Positions 61,872 through 64,000 of a stretch of DNA of 64,000 nucleotides are shown piece by piece. This stretch comes from Costus lasius (lineage: Eukaryota; Streptophyta; Magnoliopsida; Zingiberales; Costaceae). Position numbers and translations under genes: made by a program. A model generated the notes under the pieces. It was given only the letters and a program-made list of their open reading frames with translations, had not been told where the DNA came from and did no database searches. The stretch spans positions 84,057,461 to 84,121,460 of the forward strand of contig CM050447.1 in NCBI GenBank assembly GCA_027563935.2, given 5' to 3'. Numbering within the stretch: position 1 is the stretch's first letter; every line of letters begins with the position of its first letter.

Positions 61872-63573
61872 TGTTGGGGTATGCCCTTAAGGCTAATGTT
61901 TGAGGCCTTGGGATTGTATAAGTATCATGTAATAAACTCTTGTGTTTATAAAAGGCATGGTTATTATTCAGGTTGTTATCTTGTCTGCTGTAATGAGAGT
62001 ACTTCTGAATAATGTCTCAAAGCTGTTCAGCTAGGCTGACAGGCTATAAGTCCTTAGTCGAGATATCTTGGTGAACATGAGACAGCCTTGATATGGTTAA
62101 GACTAATATGTGTTCTAATCTTATAGGATGCTTCGAGCATGGAATAAGATGTAGACTCATGGGTACATTGGATGTACTGGACAGACCCTACTAGGATATT
62201 CAGTTGGTTGTCACAATGTGAATATTCCTTGTATGCATCAAGTGGCACATGTCCTTTGACTTGAGATCACTTGTGTTTCTAAATGATGAATGTCATTATT
62301 TTGAGGTAGTTCAATATCATTTGAAAGATAATGATTATAGACTATCTTGGATAATGATCATGAGTCAGGTTAGGACACTAGTGATAGATATAGGATTGCC
62401 GTCTCCTTGTTCAAGGAGTGTGATGTTCTAAAGGGCCCCCCTATATGAGATGATTGAGATAGTGTATGGCCATACCCAGATGACTATGATCATCTGATCT
62501 AATCATGCTCATCGTATTGGAGTTACAGGCTTGACATGCTTGTCCAATAAGAACATCCAGTGGCAAAGGAAACATGCATGCCTCGTGAGTTTGATTCACA
62601 CTTGAGCTGTGTTTTGGGTGTAGTCTTGGAAGACTCTTTCCTTTATATCGGGAGACAGTGATGTGTTGCTAGATACCCCTCACTGATCGTGATAACGTAA
62701 GTTATCGTTACCGACATTTAAAGGAAACCCTTAGGGTCGCACAATGTGATGATATGGCTTACTTAAGTCAGATCGTGTGGACTGAATTCTTTGGGTTCAG
62801 TTTAAAGGGAAATAAACTCTGATTATAAGTGAGATCTGGTCTGATCATGTTTGATTGATTAGGGCTTGAGATCGGTAAGCTTCGATCAAGAGAGTTGATG
62901 CTAGATCGGTGAGATCAAGAGCATCAGGAGATGGACGGTTGGATCTGGAACCTTAGGGTTTGATATGGTCTAGACCAAGTGGCTTGGCTCAATTTGCGTT
63001 TTGAACCAACTCTAATTGAACCGGTTCACTATGTGATCGCTTGGTTCAATGAGAGGTTCAATGCAAGGAAGTTTCGAACGTTCACTTGGAGTGAACGCTT
63101 AAGCCATTGAGACTTACCTATTTTGGAAGGCGGTTTTCGATAATGAAAGAAAAACGCTTCCATGTGGTAACGTGGAAGGCTGGTCTCAACGCCTTGCATC
63201 TTTCGCTTGAGGGTGATCGACGAGAAGGTGGTTTTGGACAAGGAGCTCTCGGCCAAAGGATCATCTCATCCCTTGCATATGACAACCCTTGAAGGACCTT
63301 GCTAGCACAAGGATCTCCAAGGAGCAAGCACATCATCTTGTGTGCGTCAACTAGGGAGAAGATCCCTTTCGATCTTTCTCTTCCAAGTCGCCATCTTCTT
63401 CATGGCTTTGGTAAAGATCTAAACTCCATCTCGTTGATCATATTATCTTGCTAAGATCCATGAAAACCCTAGCTTCCGCTTGAAAGTTTTGATGCGCCAC
63501 CCTAAAGGGTTTTTCGCCCCCCTCTTGAAAGGGGTTTCATATGCATGCGCTCCCCCTTGAAGGGGGCCCTTCA
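61872..63573 (+). repeat. Solo LTR of the copia family inside the Copia-4 leader
   Basis: 1702 bp, TGTTGGGGTATGCC to GGGCCCTTCA, flanked by AAAAC at 61867-61871 and 63574-63578. No internal region is present, so it is the product of LTR-LTR recombination of a nested element. It is inverted relative to its host element. Its donor position reads GTAAAG instead of GTATGA. Confidence 0.93.
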
Positions 63574-63578
63574 AAAAC

Positions 63579-63801
63579 AAGATACACCCAATATCTAGCA
63601 TGTTGATAACCCTTAGATCTAGGGGGTCCCCTTCAAGGGGGAGCGCAAACTTCTTGTAACAATGATACAAGCGCAAACTAGACAATGTAAACCTTGCATC
63701 ATGTAAACGCATGTAAACAAAGTATCAAGTAAGCGCAACATAGCATCATGTATGGATCACAAACACTTCAAAGCAATCATATAGATCATATCGAAAGCCT
63801 A
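63579..63801 (-). other. Copia-4 leader, PBS-proximal part
   Basis: Non-coding. Contains at 63629-63647 a fragment (CCCCTTCAAGGGGGAGCGC) that is the reverse complement of the tail of the adjacent solo LTR (63548-63567). Confidence 0.7.
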
Positions 63802-63813
63802 GCTCTGATACCA
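63802..63813 (-). other. Copia-4 primer-binding site (Met-tRNA)
   Basis: The minus strand reads TGGTATCAGAGC, two bases from the 5' LTR. Confidence 0.95.
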
Positions 63814-63815
63814 AT

Positions 63816-64000
63816 TGAAAGGGTCCCTAATATAAGGGGGTGAAACCCTAATCATGCGCATCTAGCAAGCATGGCGGAAAGAGGGTTTCTAGAAGATCGC
63901 ATATGATAACCATATGATCAACTTAAGGCTATGAGAAATCATACCAAAGCCATGAAGAGGATGGCGACTTGGAAGCGAGAGATCAAGATAGGTCTCCTCC
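63816..64000 (-). repeat. Copia-4 5' LTR, partial (window edge)
   Basis: U5 end only. Contains the candidate splice donor at 63944-63943 (GTATGA on the minus strand). Confidence 0.9.

Larger units (their letters stand above)
54666..64000 (-). mobile_element. Copia-4: defective Ty1/copia element, runs off the window
   Basis: Left (3') LTR 54666-56346, Gag-Pol 56367-60250, leader with a nested solo LTR, PBS 63802-63813, and the first 185 bp of the 5' LTR to the window edge. Those 185 bp are identical to the start of the left LTR. The left flank is GATCG (54661-54665); the matching target site lies outside the window. Confidence 0.93.

Noticed and set aside
61867..63578. Shared AAAAC target duplication of the solo LTR and the TRIM as evidence of a common event
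   Set aside because: Different element classes at unrelated sites; AT-rich 5-mers coincide easily.

Overview
This is nuclear DNA of a flowering plant: a split gene with GT-AG introns, AT-rich intergenic DNA, and a dense nest of LTR retrotransposons primed by plant initiator-Met and Asp-type tRNA sites. Nothing here fixes the species.

Layout. 1-2732 holds nothing I recognise. 2733-5060 (minus) is one host gene, a secreted serine carboxypeptidase-like (S10) protein; I can build an eight-exon model with an open frame of 474 codons. 5614-8096 is a host segment (copy A) whose duplicate (copy B) lies at 27863-54549, split into four pieces by retrotransposons. 9383-27431 is a decayed CRM-like Ty3/gypsy element (minus). 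Its left LTR holds a TRIM whose 5' end carries three tRNA-derived SINE-like units in alternating orientation. Its gag is interrupted by Copia-1 (16107-25254, plus). Copy B is interrupted by Copia-2 (28050-37275, plus), an Athila-like gag-only element (38414-44308, minus), Copia-3 (44944-54076, minus) and, at 54550, the edge of an unidentified element. That last element is itself interrupted by Copia-4 (54666 to beyond 64000, minus), whose leader contains an inverted solo LTR of the same copia family (61872-63573).

Exact 5-bp target-site duplications are visible for Copia-1 (ATAGG), Copia-2 (CTTGT), Copia-3 (CTTAT), the Athila-like element (ATACA), the TRIM (AAAAC) and the solo LTR (AAAAC), so the nesting order is well supported. 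Copia-1 and Copia-2 each keep one uninterrupted 1294-residue Gag-Pol frame and LTR pairs that differ at only about 10 and 5 positions by eye. They are the candidates for still-mobile elements. Copia-3 and Copia-4 carry nonsense, frameshift or start-codon lesions and could move only in trans.

The most novel signal is in the roughly 1.8-kb leader of the copia family. All four elements keep a 5' splice site in U5 just before the LTR end, a branch-point-like TACTGAC plus 3' splice site just before the gag ATG, and between them two hairpins with the same loop but one covarying base pair. If this intron is real, the spliced RNA would lack the primer-binding site and the hairpins (translation RNA), while the unspliced RNA keeps them (genomic RNA). 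This is inference from sequence and needs transcript data.
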